Below, piece after piece: positions 8,999-16,535 of a stretch of DNA of 64,000 nucleotides (position 1 is the first letter of the stretch; every line of letters begins with the position of its first letter). Origin of the DNA: JAFGCL01 sp964423835 (GTDB lineage: Bacteria; Chloroflexota; Dehalococcoidia; UBA2247; RBG-13-53-26); the NCBI GenBank assembly GCA_964423835.1, contig CAYRGJ010000006.1:65805-129804 (forward strand), read 5' to 3'. The translations under genes were made by a program, and so were the position numbers. A model generated the notes under the pieces. That model was not told the DNA's origin and did no database searches. It saw nothing but the letters and a program-made list of their open reading frames with translations.

Positions 8999-9577
8999 AT
9001 GGCCTACTCTGCGAAAGACTACGGGAAACTCATAGGCATGACCGGTTTCAGCGAGACCCTGCTCAAGAACCACTTCACTCTCTACCAGGGCTATGTCACC
9101 AACACCAACAAGCTGCTGGACACGCTGGCGGCCATGGCCGCGGAGGGCAAGACCGGCACCCCGGAGTACGCGGAGCTCAAGCGGCGCCTGGGGTTCGAGT
9201 TCAACGGGATGAGGGTCCATGAGTACTACTTCGAGAACCTGGGCGGGAAAGCGGCCCCGGACAAGTCCGGGAAGCTGGGCCGGAAGCTGGCGGAGGAGTT
9301 CGGCAGCTGGGAGGCCTGGGAGAAGGACTTCAGGGGCACCGCCAGCATGAGAGGCATTGGCTGGGCCATCCTGTACCAGGATGTGGCCACCGGGCGCCTG
9401 ATCAACCAGTGGATCAATGAGCACGAGACGGGGCACCTGGCCGGCGGCGCGCCGATACTGGTGCTGGACGTCTTCGAGCATGCCTTCATGATCGACTACG
9501 GGCTGAAGCGGCCGGACTACATAGAGGCCTTCTTCAAGAACATCGACTGGGCCGCGGTGGAGGGGCGCCTCAAGTAG
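8999..9577 (+). CDS. sodB: Fe/Mn-family superoxide dismutase
   Basis: This 192-aa cytoplasmic dismutase converts superoxide to peroxide and oxygen. The four metal ligands of the family are visible: His25 (NHFTLYQGYV), His74 (VHEYYFENL), and Asp157 and His161 (LVLDVFEHAFMIDYG). The second-shell His that normally follows (HHxxY, His30 of the E. coli enzymes) is Tyr29 here, while the gateway Tyr (Tyr32) is kept. It lies 54 bp after the ferritin-like gene with AAGGAGG before its ATG, so detoxification of superoxide and then peroxide is a plausible pairing. Metal preference cannot be fixed from sequence alone. Confidence 0.93.
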   Translation: MAYSAKDYGKLIGMTGFSETLLKNHFTLYQGYVTNTNKLLDTLAAMAAEGKTGTPEYAELKRRLGFEFNGMRVHEYYFENLGGKAAPDKSGKLGRKLAEEFGSWEAWEKDFRGTASMRGIGWAILYQDVATGRLINQWINEHETGHLAGGAPILVLDVFEHAFMIDYGLKRPDYIEAFFKNIDWAAVEGRLK

Positions 9578-9802
9578 GCCCAGCGGCAGCGGGCGGGCCA
9601 AAGCTCAGGCAGGGTGCTGCCTCAGTCAGGCTGCAGATCAGGCAGAGGGCTGACTCGGGCTGCCCGCAACCAGACAGACTCCAATAGACAGGGTGCTGCC
9701 CGGGGCACCCCCGGCGCCGCGCAGGGCGGGCCGGGGGTGAGACCTCGATCACAGCCGTATTCGGGTGTGGTCCGTTAAGGTTGGGGAAACGGGAGGTGCG
9801 AG
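9578..9802 (+). other. 225-bp intergenic region before the Fe-S operon
   Basis: No gene is seen. CAGGGTGCTGCC is repeated near 9611 and 9689, and CTGCCTCAG/CTGACTCGG-like partial inverted repeats occur. A promoter for the operon must lie here, but no convincing -35/-10 pair was found. The Shine-Dalgarno GGGAGGTG precedes the ATG at 9803. Confidence 0.5.
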
Positions 9803-11005
9803 ATGAGCAGGGCATACCTGGACAACGCCGCCGGCACTCTGCTGCTTCCCGCGGTGCTGGAGGCCATGCTGCCCTTCTTCAAGGAGGCCTGTGGCAACCC
9901 GCAGTCCATCCACGACTGGGGGGACCGGGCCCGGGAGGCTGTGGACGAGGCCCGCGGCAGGGTGGCCGACCTCATCGGGGGCCGGCCGGAGGAGATCATC
10001 TTCACCTCCTGCGGCACCGAGTCCAACAACATGGCTGTCAAGGGCCTGGCCAGGGCCCAGGAGTCGAAGGGCAGGCACATTGTCATATCCTCCATCGAGC
10101 ACTTCTCGGTGCTGCACTCCGCCCGCACCCTGGAGAAGCAGGGCTTTGAGGTCACCCTGGTGCCCGTGGACCACCAGGCCCTGGTTGATCCCGCGGAGGT
10201 GGCCCGCGCTCTGAGAAAGGACACGGTGCTGGTCTCCATAATGCTGGCCAATGCCGAGGTGGGCACCATCCAGCCCATGGCCGACATCGCCCGGGTGGTC
10301 AAGGAAGCCGGCATCACCCTGCACACCGATGCGGTGGCCGCGGCCGGCTCCATCCCCGTGGACGTCAGGAGGCTGGGCGTCGATGCCCTGAGCCTGTCCG
10401 CCGGCGCATTCTACGGGCCCAGGGGCGCCGGCGCCCTGTGGGTCAAGAAGGGCGTCCGGATCCTGCCCTTGCTGGACGGCGGCGTGCAGGAAGGGGGCCG
10501 TCGTCCCGGCACCGAGAATGTGCCGGCCATCGTGGGCATGGGCCTGGCGGCTCACCTGGCGGAGTCGGAGCTGGCGCCCCGCATGAGCCAGCTGGCCGCG
10601 CTGCGCGACCGGCTGGTACAGGGCCTGCTGTCCGGCATCGACCACGCCAGCCTGAGCGGCCACCCCACCCGCCGCCTGCCCGGGACGGCCAGCTTCCTGG
10701 TGGAGTTCATCGAAGGGGAGTCCATGCTGATGCTGCTGAACCAGAAGGGGATCGCCGCCTCCAGCGGGTCGGCCTGCACCTCCAGGGCGCTGAAGGCATC
10801 GCACGTTCTGACGGCCATGGGCGTCCCGCCGGAGCAGGCCCACGGTTCGCTCCTGTTCAGCTTCGGTATTCAGAACACCGCGGAGGACGTGGACCACGTG
10901 GTGGCCTCGCTGCCGCCGATCGTGGAGACGCTGCGACGGATGTCTCCGCTTTATGACAAGTTCGTGAAGGGGCAGAGAGGAGGGGATCAGCATGCCGATC
11001 TATAG
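9803..11005 (+). CDS. nifS: NifS/IscS-family cysteine desulfurase homologue lacking the PLP lysine
   Basis: This 400-aa class V aminotransferase-fold protein has YLDNAAGTL at its N terminus and the sulfur-acceptor loop SSGSACTSRALKASHVL with Cys325. It also keeps His100 (IEHFSV) and Asp176 (HTDAV). The family motif SGHKxYGPKG reads SAGAFYGPRG: His is Gly201 and the Schiff-base Lys is Ala202. The PLP-contacting Gln of DAxQ is Ala179. The substrate-binding RFSxGR motif reads LFSFGI, so both arginines are lost. The substitutions involve several codons in an intact frame, so sequencing error is unlikely. It probably cannot do standard PLP desulfuration and may act as a persulfide carrier or scaffold. 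It overlaps the IscU gene by 14 bp. Confidence 0.9.
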   Translation: MSRAYLDNAAGTLLLPAVLEAMLPFFKEACGNPQSIHDWGDRAREAVDEARGRVADLIGGRPEEIIFTSCGTESNNMAVKGLARAQESKGRHIVISSIEHFSVLHSARTLEKQGFEVTLVPVDHQALVDPAEVARALRKDTVLVSIMLANAEVGTIQPMADIARVVKEAGITLHTDAVAAAGSIPVDVRRLGVDALSLSAGAFYGPRGAGALWVKKGVRILPLLDGGVQEGGRRPGTENVPAIVGMGLAAHLAESELAPRMSQLAALRDRLVQGLLSGIDHASLSGHPTRRLPGTASFLVEFIEGESMLMLLNQKGIAASSGSACTSRALKASHVLTAMGVPPEQAHGSLLFSFGIQNTAEDVDHVVASLPPIVETLRRMSPLYDKFVKGQRGGDQHADL

Positions 11006-11375
11006 CGAGAAGGTAATGGACCACTTCACCAACCCGCGGAATGTAGGGGAGATCCCGAATCCGGACGGCATTGGGGAGGAGGGCAACCCGGTCTGCGGCG
11101 ACATGATGACCTTCCATATCAAGGTCAGGGACGGCCGGCTGGAGGACGTCAAGTTCAAGACCTTCGGCTGCGGGGCGGCCATAGCCGTCTCCAGCATGGT
11201 GAGCGAAATGGCCAAGGGGAAGACTATCGAAGAGGCGCGCGGCATCACTCCGGAGCTGGTGGCCAAAGAGCTCGAGGGCCTGCCCAAGAACAAGTTCCAC
11301 TGCTCCAACCTGGGAGCGCAGGCCCTCAACAAGGCCATCGATGACTACCTGGCCAAACAGGGCCGGAGCGCCTAG
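10992..11375 (+). CDS. iscU: IscU/NifU-type Fe-S cluster scaffold protein
   Basis: This 127-aa scaffold is the site of [2Fe-2S] assembly. The three ligand cysteines are Cys35 (PVCGD), Cys60 (FGCGAA) and Cys104 (HCSNLG), with the conserved Asp37 two residues after Cys35. The HSCB-binding LPPVK loop of ISC-type IscU is replaced by LPKNK, consistent with a non-chaperone minimal system. It starts inside the NifS-like gene (14-bp overlap) with GGAGGGGAT before the ATG, so the two are translated together. It is followed by a GC hairpin and degenerate tandem repeats before the next gene. Confidence 0.95.
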   Translation: MPIYSEKVMDHFTNPRNVGEIPNPDGIGEEGNPVCGDMMTFHIKVRDGRLEDVKFKTFGCGAAIAVSSMVSEMAKGKTIEEARGITPELVAKELEGLPKNKFHCSNLGAQALNKAIDDYLAKQGRSA

Positions 11376-11379
11376 CGCG

Positions 11380-11406
11380 GCGGCCGGGCGATGCGCCCGG
11401 GGCCGC
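11380..11406. other. hairpin after iscU
   Basis: GCGGCC...GGCCGC encloses GGGCG...CGCCC around an ATG loop. There is no U-run. It probably acts as an internal RNA-processing or attenuation hairpin within the operon. Confidence 0.45.
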
Positions 11407-11426
11407 TGAGGGCCATCAGAAGGCCG

Positions 11427-11533
11427 GCGCATCCAGGGAGCATCAGGAGGCAAGAAGCGTTCGGGGGGCAGCAGGGGATAACGCGTCCAGACAGCATCAC
11501 GGGGCAGGACGCGTCTGGGCAGCACCAGGAGGT
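11427..11533. repeat. four-copy degenerate tandem repeat upstream of zinc-ribbon gene
   Basis: Units of about 22-30 bp share GCGTC..GG.CAGCA..AGG and run in tandem from 11427 to the Shine-Dalgarno AGGAGG at 11529. The region is non-coding and lies between iscU and the zinc-ribbon gene. Confidence 0.5.
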
Positions 11534-11539
11534 TAGACG

Positions 11540-11737
11540 ATGGAGAAATCCAGGGGCAAGAAGGAATCCAGGGCGGCCAAATGCGACTGCCCTTTCTGTG
11601 AAGTGGATACGGAGGCGGACGCGCCATTCTGCCAGGCCTGCGGCGTGGAGATACGCTTCTGCATGAAGTGCAAGGCGGCGGCTCCGCGGGACGCCACGGC
11701 CTGTCCCACCTGCGGCGGCCCGCTGGCGACGGGTTAG
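11540..11737 (+). CDS. small double zinc-ribbon protein, 65 aa
   Basis: The protein is basic at its N terminus and carries CPFC, CQAC, CMKC and CPTC, enough for two zinc ribbons (or, less likely, an Fe-S site). It has no other domain. AGGAGG lies seven bases before the ATG. Position in the sulfur/Fe-S operon, ten bases before the DsrE2 gene, suggests a partner or metal-binding accessory. The function is unknown. Confidence 0.8.
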   Translation: MEKSRGKKESRAAKCDCPFCEVDTEADAPFCQACGVEIRFCMKCKAAAPRDATACPTCGGPLATG

Positions 11738-11746
11738 GGGTGGGAC

Positions 11747-12223
11747 GTGGCGGAGAAGATGACGCTGATCGTGTTCAGCGGTGAGCTGGACCGGGCGCTG
11801 GCTGCCCTGAACGTGGCCATAGGTGGGGCGTCCATGGGTATGGAGGTCAGCATGTTCTTCACCTTCTGGGGGCTGAACGTGATCAAGAAGAGCGATGGCC
11901 CTATCAGGAGCAAGGGCGTCATGAGGAAGATGCTCAACTTCATGAACCGGGGCGGCGCCCGCAGGCTGGGCCTGTCGCGCTTCCACATGCTGGGCGCCGG
12001 CAAGTGGATGATGGGCAAGCTGATGAAGGACACCCGGTTTCCCTCGGTCCAGGAGCTGCTGACCATGGCCCACCAGTCAGGGGTGAAGTTCGTGGCCTGC
12101 ACCACCTCCATGGGCATCATGGGATTGGGCAAAGAAGCCTTCATCCCGGAGGTGGACAGCTTCGCCGGGGTGGCCACTTACCTGGCCGATGCCAGGGAGG
12201 GCCGGGTCAACCTGTTTGTCTGA
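11747..12223 (+). CDS. DsrE2-like sulfur-trafficking protein (DsrE/F/H superfamily)
   Basis: This 158-aa protein matches the DsrE2 pattern: LIVFSGELDRALAALNVA, GMEVSMFFTFWGL, and the sulfur-carrying cysteine Cys118 in KFVACTTSMGIMG. DsrE2 proteins exchange persulfide sulfur with TusA, the next gene. The GTG start at 11747 is preceded by AGGGG; an internal ATG at 11759 is an alternative. There is no rhodanese gene nearby, so the source of its sulfur is open. Loop GGASMGMEV and tail RVNLFV are also family-like. Confidence 0.9.
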   Translation: MAEKMTLIVFSGELDRALAALNVAIGGASMGMEVSMFFTFWGLNVIKKSDGPIRSKGVMRKMLNFMNRGGARRLGLSRFHMLGAGKWMMGKLMKDTRFPSVQELLTMAHQSGVKFVACTTSMGIMGLGKEAFIPEVDSFAGVATYLADAREGRVNLFV

Positions 12224-12235
12224 GGAGGGGCTGGC

Positions 12236-12463
12236 ATGAAGGCAGATGCAACGCTGGACTGTGTCGGCTTATACTGTCCTATGCCCATACATCAGACGGC
12301 CAACAAGCTGAAGGAGCTCCGGCCCGGACAGGTGCTGGAGGTGCTGGCCACTGACGAGGGCATCAAGGAGGATGCGCCGGCCTGGTGCCGGGCCACTGGG
12401 AACGAGCTGGTGGGCCTGGAAGAGGAGGGCGGCGAGATCAAGGTCTACATCCGGAAGAAGTGA
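12236..12463 (+). CDS. tusA: TusA-family sulfur carrier protein
   Basis: This 75-aa protein has the signature LYCPMPI, with Cys14 of the CPxP motif as the persulfide carrier, and the usual two-layer alpha/beta pattern (VLEVLATDEGIKEDAPAWC). TusA proteins relay sulfur between donors such as DsrE2 and acceptors in tRNA, molybdopterin or Fe-S metabolism. It lies 12 bp after the DsrE2 gene and 61 bp before sufC, with GAGGGG before the ATG. Molybdopterin (moaA/moaC at 29-31 kb) is another possible sink for its sulfur. Confidence 0.94.
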   Translation: MKADATLDCVGLYCPMPIHQTANKLKELRPGQVLEVLATDEGIKEDAPAWCRATGNELVGLEEEGGEIKVYIRKK

Positions 12464-12524
12464 CGCGGCGGCCGGTCAGCGGCGCCCCGTCGCCACCGGC
12501 TGCCCGGCGCTGGAAGGGGTAAAC

Positions 12525-13256
12525 ATGCTTACGGTCGAAGGGCTATACGTAGAGACACACGGCAGGGAGATCCTGCACGGAGTCAACCTGAACATAGAGG
12601 CGGGCGAGACCCATGCGCTGTTCGGCCCGAACGGCAGCGGCAAGACCACCCTGCTGATGGCCATCATGGGCTTCCCCCGCTACCATATCACCCGGGGCCG
12701 CATCATCTTCAAGGGCCAGGACATCACCCGGGCCTCACTGGATGAGCGGGCGCGGCTGGGCATCGGCATGTCTTTCCAGCGGCCGCCGGTGGTGCGGGGG
12801 GTCAAGACCCGGGACATGGTGCGGGCCACCTCCCGGGGGCGGGAGGATGAGGAGGCGGTGGCCGGCCTGGCCGAGCGGCTGAACATGGGAGACCTGATGG
12901 ACCGCGAGATCAACTACGGTTTCTCGGGCGGCGAGATCAAGCGCTCGGAGCTGCTGCAGCTGATGGTCCAGAAGCCGGACCTGGTGCTGCTGGACGAGCC
13001 GGAGTCCGGCGTCGACCTGGTCAACATCGCCCTCATCGGGGAGATGATCAACGAGCTGCTGCAGAAGGAGCAGAAACGCCACCGGACGCGCTCCGGCCTC
13101 ATCATCACTCACACCGGCCACATCCTGGACTACGTCAACGCCTCCAAGGGCTACGTCCTGCTCAATGGAGTGGTGGCCTGCGAGCGCGACGCCCACGAAT
13201 GCCTGGACAGCATCAAGCGGGGCGGCTATGAGGGGTGCGTCAAATGTCAGAACTAG
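12525..13256 (+). CDS. sufC: SufC-type Fe-S assembly ATPase
   Basis: This 243-aa ABC ATPase has Walker A GPNGSGKTT (residues 34-42), signature FSGGEIKRSEL and Walker B VLLDEPESGVD. The SufC-style signature differs from transporter ABC proteins, and no permease is adjacent. It energises the SufB complex for cluster assembly. ATG 12525 is preferred (AAGGGG before it) over a longer GTG-started frame. The C terminus ends with GCVKCQN, a CxxC not typical of SufC. Its last 13 bp overlap sufB. Together they resemble the two-component SufCB (SMS-like) systems of anaerobes. Confidence 0.93.
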   Translation: MLTVEGLYVETHGREILHGVNLNIEAGETHALFGPNGSGKTTLLMAIMGFPRYHITRGRIIFKGQDITRASLDERARLGIGMSFQRPPVVRGVKTRDMVRATSRGREDEEAVAGLAERLNMGDLMDREINYGFSGGEIKRSELLQLMVQKPDLVLLDEPESGVDLVNIALIGEMINELLQKEQKRHRTRSGLIITHTGHILDYVNASKGYVLLNGVVACERDAHECLDSIKRGGYEGCVKCQN

Positions 13257-14479
13257 CTCGGCCGTCGAAGCACCGGGAGCTGGCGGAGAAGGCCAGGGGG
13301 AAGAAGGCGGCCCTGGGAGAGGACATAGACCTGACCCGGTACTCCACCGCCGCCGGAGAGCACGCCTACCGGGAGAGACCGTCGGACATGCCGGCGGAGG
13401 ACAAGGCCCAGCTGGCCAGCGTGGGGGTCACCCTGGACGATGCCAGCGGCCGGTCCGGCACCTTCCTGCAGATGGACCGGTCCGTGGTCCACAGCTCCGC
13501 CAGCCAGGAGGGGCTGGAGGTGATGGCGATCACTGAGGCCTTGAAGAAGTATGACTGGCTGCAGGACTACTGGTGGCAGGCCGTCAGCGTGGACCAGGAC
13601 AAGTTCACCGCCGAGGCTGAGCTTGACCTGCAGAACGGCTACTTCATCCGGGCCCTGCCGGGAGCGAAGGTGATGTTCCCGGTCCAGGCCTGCCTCTACA
13701 TCGCCCACAAGAACCTGGCCCAGAAGGTGCACAACATCATCATGGCGGAGGAGGACTCCGAGCTGCACATCATCACCGGCTGCGCCAGCCACCCCATGAA
13801 CGCGTCGGGGCTGCACATCGGGGTCTCCGAGTTCTATATCAAGCGGGGGGCCAAAGTCACCTTTACCATGATCCACAACTGGGCGCCGGAGATCGAGGTG
13901 CGGCCCCGCAGCGGGGCAGTGCTGGAGGAAGGGGCCGTTTTTCTCAGCAACTACGTCTGCATGAAGCCGGTCCACACGCTGCAGATGTACCCGGTGGCCC
14001 GGTGCGACGGCGAGAATGCCATCGTCAGGTTCAACACCATCCTGGTGGCCACCCCCGGGTCAACCCTGGACACCGGCTCCCGCGTCCTGCTCAATGGCCG
14101 GGGGTCCCGGGCCGAGATCGTGGCCCGCACCATCACCACCGGGGGCACCATCATATCCCGGGGGCACATCGCCGGCAGCGCGCCGGAGGTGAAGGGGCAC
14201 CTGGAGTGCCGCGGCCTCATCCTGTCGGAGCGCGGCATCATCCATGCCATCCCGGAGCTCAAGGGCGAGATAGCCGGGATCGACCTGTCCCACGAAGCGG
14301 CGGTGGGCAAGATCGCCGAGGAAGAGGTGGAGTACCTCATGTCCCGCGGCCTGAGCCGCGATGAGGCCACCTCCATGATCGTCCGGGGCTTTCTCCACGT
14401 GGACATCGAAGGCCTTCCCCGCGAGCTGGCCCAAGAGCTGGAGCGGGCCGTCGAGGTCAGCGAGAAGGACCTCTTCTGA
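13244..14479 (+). CDS. sufB: SufB/SufD-family Fe-S assembly scaffold (single copy)
   Basis: This 411-aa right-handed beta-helix scaffold has KGHLECRGLIL with Cys322 and SHEAAVGKI with Glu351. Their 29-residue spacing equals that of E. coli SufB Cys405 and Glu434, the catalytic sulfur-transfer pair. There is no SufD gene, so a SufB2C2 homodimeric complex is expected. ATG 13244 (GAGGGG upstream) is preferred over GTG 13235. It overlaps sufC by 13 bp and ends the operon. No SufE, SufU or SufS is present; DsrE2, TusA and the odd NifS-like protein are the only visible sulfur handlers. Confidence 0.93.
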   Translation: MSELARPSKHRELAEKARGKKAALGEDIDLTRYSTAAGEHAYRERPSDMPAEDKAQLASVGVTLDDASGRSGTFLQMDRSVVHSSASQEGLEVMAITEALKKYDWLQDYWWQAVSVDQDKFTAEAELDLQNGYFIRALPGAKVMFPVQACLYIAHKNLAQKVHNIIMAEEDSELHIITGCASHPMNASGLHIGVSEFYIKRGAKVTFTMIHNWAPEIEVRPRSGAVLEEGAVFLSNYVCMKPVHTLQMYPVARCDGENAIVRFNTILVATPGSTLDTGSRVLLNGRGSRAEIVARTITTGGTIISRGHIAGSAPEVKGHLECRGLILSERGIIHAIPELKGEIAGIDLSHEAAVGKIAEEEVEYLMSRGLSRDEATSMIVRGFLHVDIEGLPRELAQELERAVEVSEKDLF

Positions 14480-14562
14480 CGGGGGCGCCCGGCCCCGGCT
14501 CGCTTCCCGGCCCTGGCCGCTGCCGGCCGCAATCTAATGTGAAGGGAGATACTGAGACACCG

Positions 14563-15258
14563 ATGAATACCAAGGCGCTCCACCGGTTGACCTACGGGCT
14601 GTACATCATCTGTTCCAAGAAAGGGGAGAAGTTCAATGGCCAGGTGGCCAACACGGTGGTCCAGACCTCCTCTGAGCCGCCCACCATCTCCGTCTGCGTG
14701 AACAAGGGCAACCTGACGCACCAGTACATCCGCGACAGCGGCGTATTCACCGTCTCCGTGCTGGGCCAGGACACGCCCCTCAGCTTCATCGGCCAGTTCG
14801 GCTTCAAGTCCGGCCGGGACATCAACAAGTTCGAAGGGGTCAACTACAGGCTGGGCGAGACCGGGGCGCCGATAGTCCAGGACCACGCCCTGGCCTACAT
14901 GGAGGCCAGGGTGATCGCGGAGATGGACGTGGGCACCCACACCGACTTCCTGGGCCAGCTGGTCGGCGCCGACATCCTGAAGGAAGGCGAGCCCATGACC
15001 TATGCCTACTACCTGGAGACCAAGCGCGGCACAACGCCGAAGTCCGCGCCATCGTATATCGTTGAGGAGAAGAAGGAGGCCGCGAAGGTAAAGATGGCGA
15101 AATACGAATGCACCGCCTGCGGCTACATCTACGATCCGGAGATAGGCGATCCGGACGGCGGAGTGGCGGCGGGGACTGCCTTTGAGAATCTGCCGGACAG
15201 CTGGGTCTGCCCGGTGTGTGGCGCCGCGAAGAGCGACTTCCGGAAGATCGAGGGCTAA
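14563..15258 (+). CDS. flavin reductase-domain / rubredoxin fusion (high-molecular-weight rubredoxin)
   Basis: This 231-aa fusion has an N-terminal FMN-binding flavin-reductase-like domain (about 1-165; NGQVANTVVQTSSEPPTISV). A short linker leads to a C-terminal rubredoxin with ECTACGYIYDPEIGDPDGG and WVCPVCGAAKSDF. Such Hrb-type proteins of acetogens and other anaerobes pass electrons from NADH-rubredoxin oxidoreductase to flavodiiron proteins or rubrerythrins, reducing oxygen or peroxide. The ferritin-like protein at 8459 is a plausible partner. ATG 14563 is preferred; GTG 14539 is in frame. It lies 83 bp after sufB and may be co-transcribed. Confidence 0.92.
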   Translation: MNTKALHRLTYGLYIICSKKGEKFNGQVANTVVQTSSEPPTISVCVNKGNLTHQYIRDSGVFTVSVLGQDTPLSFIGQFGFKSGRDINKFEGVNYRLGETGAPIVQDHALAYMEARVIAEMDVGTHTDFLGQLVGADILKEGEPMTYAYYLETKRGTTPKSAPSYIVEEKKEAAKVKMAKYECTACGYIYDPEIGDPDGGVAAGTAFENLPDSWVCPVCGAAKSDFRKIEG

Positions 15259-15294
15259 GCCGGCGGCCGGGAGAACCGTGATCCCGGCCGCTTC

Positions 15295-15771
15295 TCAGCG
15301 GAACTCCAGCACGCAGCGCTCGGAGCCGGTGCAGATCTCGGACCTCCGGTCGCAGCGCAATCCGGGGCCGAACTCGGCTGCCCAGACCGAGTGCTCCGTG
15401 CCGCAGATGCGTGTGCCCACCTTGCCCGACAGGTCCTTCCGGCCGGACTTGACCATGGCTTCATGCCAGGGGCAGCGGCTGATGCTGACCGTGAAGCCTC
15501 CGGGCGCCTCCTGCACCTCGAACCCGAAGCCCTCGATGGAAAGCTTGGTGGTGAAGCACTCGCGCAGCGCGTCCAGCCCGGGGGCCATGCCGGCCGCGTC
15601 CTTCAGCATGCGGGCCTGGATCTTGGGGAACGCCTTCCACACCTCGTCGTCCAGGTCCAGGGCCGGGCCGAACCCGTAGGCGGCCTCCGCCTTCATGAAC
15701 CACAGGCCGTCGATGGCCGTGTAGCTGCGGCGGAAGAAATCAGCGACCTGCCTGTCGTTGAGATTGAGCAT
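15295..15771 (-). CDS. L-2-amino-thiazoline-4-carboxylate hydrolase-like (DUF6125-type) protein
   Basis: This 158-aa protein has an N-terminal helical part (FFRRSYTAIDGLWFMKAE) and the signature RCPWHEAMVKSGR followed by ICGTEHSVWAAEF and RCDRRSEICTGS. These Cys/His residues resemble the ATC-hydrolase-like family, common in strict anaerobes, where metal or Fe-S binding is suspected. The enzymatic name reflects only one member. ATG 15771 is chosen for AGGAGG eight bases upstream. It converges with the rubredoxin fusion (36-bp gap) and diverges from lepB. Confidence 0.72.
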   Translation of the reverse strand: MLNLNDRQVADFFRRSYTAIDGLWFMKAEAAYGFGPALDLDDEVWKAFPKIQARMLKDAAGMAPGLDALRECFTTKLSIEGFGFEVQEAPGGFTVSISRCPWHEAMVKSGRKDLSGKVGTRICGTEHSVWAAEFGPGLRCDRRSEICTGSERCVLEFR

Positions 15772-15840
15772 GATGTCAGCCTCCTCTGCGCTGCCGGTGG
15801 CCCTCTGCGGATCCGGTTTCAGTATAGCAGACAAATGATC

Positions 15841-15846
15841 TATAAT
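15841..15846 (+). promoter_or_regulatory. -10 box (TATAAT) for lepB
   Basis: A perfect TATAAT lies 26 bp before the lepB ATG. A weak -35 (TTTCAG) sits 18 bp upstream. It implies a leader of about 20 nt. Confidence 0.55.
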
Positions 15847-15872
15847 CGTCTGGTCGTTCTCGAACGCCGGCC

Positions 15873-16535
15873 ATGAAGATCAACCTGCGCGAAGCTGTCA
15901 TTGCCCTGCTCATATTCGTGGTGGTCTTTGCCGCGGTGCAGGTGAGCATGGGGTCCTACCGGGTGGAGATGCAGAGCATGGAGCCCACCTTCCTTCCGGC
16001 GGACTGCATCATGGTCGACAAGCTCAGCTACCGCTGGGGCTCCCCGGGCCGGGGTGATGTGGTGGTGCTGTGGCCCCCGGAGCCGTACCGCCAGGACAAC
16101 CCCTACATCAAGCGGGTCATCGGGCTGCCGGGGGAGACGGTGAGGACGGACGCGGAAGGCCAGGTCTACATCAAGGACAGCAGCGGGAGCGAGTTCCTGC
16201 TCGTCGAGGACCCGGACCTGCCCCCCTGCGGGGTCCGGAACCGCAGCTGGGCCCTCGGCGACGGCCAGTACTTCGTGATGGGGGACAACCGCGGCAACAG
16301 CCAGGACTCCACGGCCTTCGGCCCGGTGGAGAAGGAGGATTTCGTGGGGAAGACCTGGCTGCGCTACTGGCCGATGTCCCGGTTCGGGCTGACTCCGCAC
16401 TACGCCTGCTGGCTGGAGCCTGCCGGCGAGCTGCAGCCAGCAGGCGACTATGCCATGGCCACGTCCAGGACCATCATGAGGGCGAAGCCGACGATGGCGC
16501 CGGTGGTGGCCCAGTCGCTGTGGCTGCGCCGCTGA
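15873..16535 (+). CDS. lepB: signal peptidase I
   Basis: This 220-aa type I signal peptidase removes signal peptides at the outer face of the membrane. One N-terminal transmembrane segment (REAVIALLIFVVVFAAVQV) precedes the catalytic Ser35 (MQSMEPTF), the general-base Lys80 (YIKRVIGLPGE) and box E, VMGDNRGNSQDS. The expected family end is near FGLTPHY. About 40 extra residues follow, and the last 29 are read opposite the 3' end of the ZIP gene. No Shine-Dalgarno is evident before the ATG. Confidence 0.95.
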   Translation: MKINLREAVIALLIFVVVFAAVQVSMGSYRVEMQSMEPTFLPADCIMVDKLSYRWGSPGRGDVVVLWPPEPYRQDNPYIKRVIGLPGETVRTDAEGQVYIKDSSGSEFLLVEDPDLPPCGVRNRSWALGDGQYFVMGDNRGNSQDSTAFGPVEKEDFVGKTWLRYWPMSRFGLTPHYACWLEPAGELQPAGDYAMATSRTIMRAKPTMAPVVAQSLWLRR

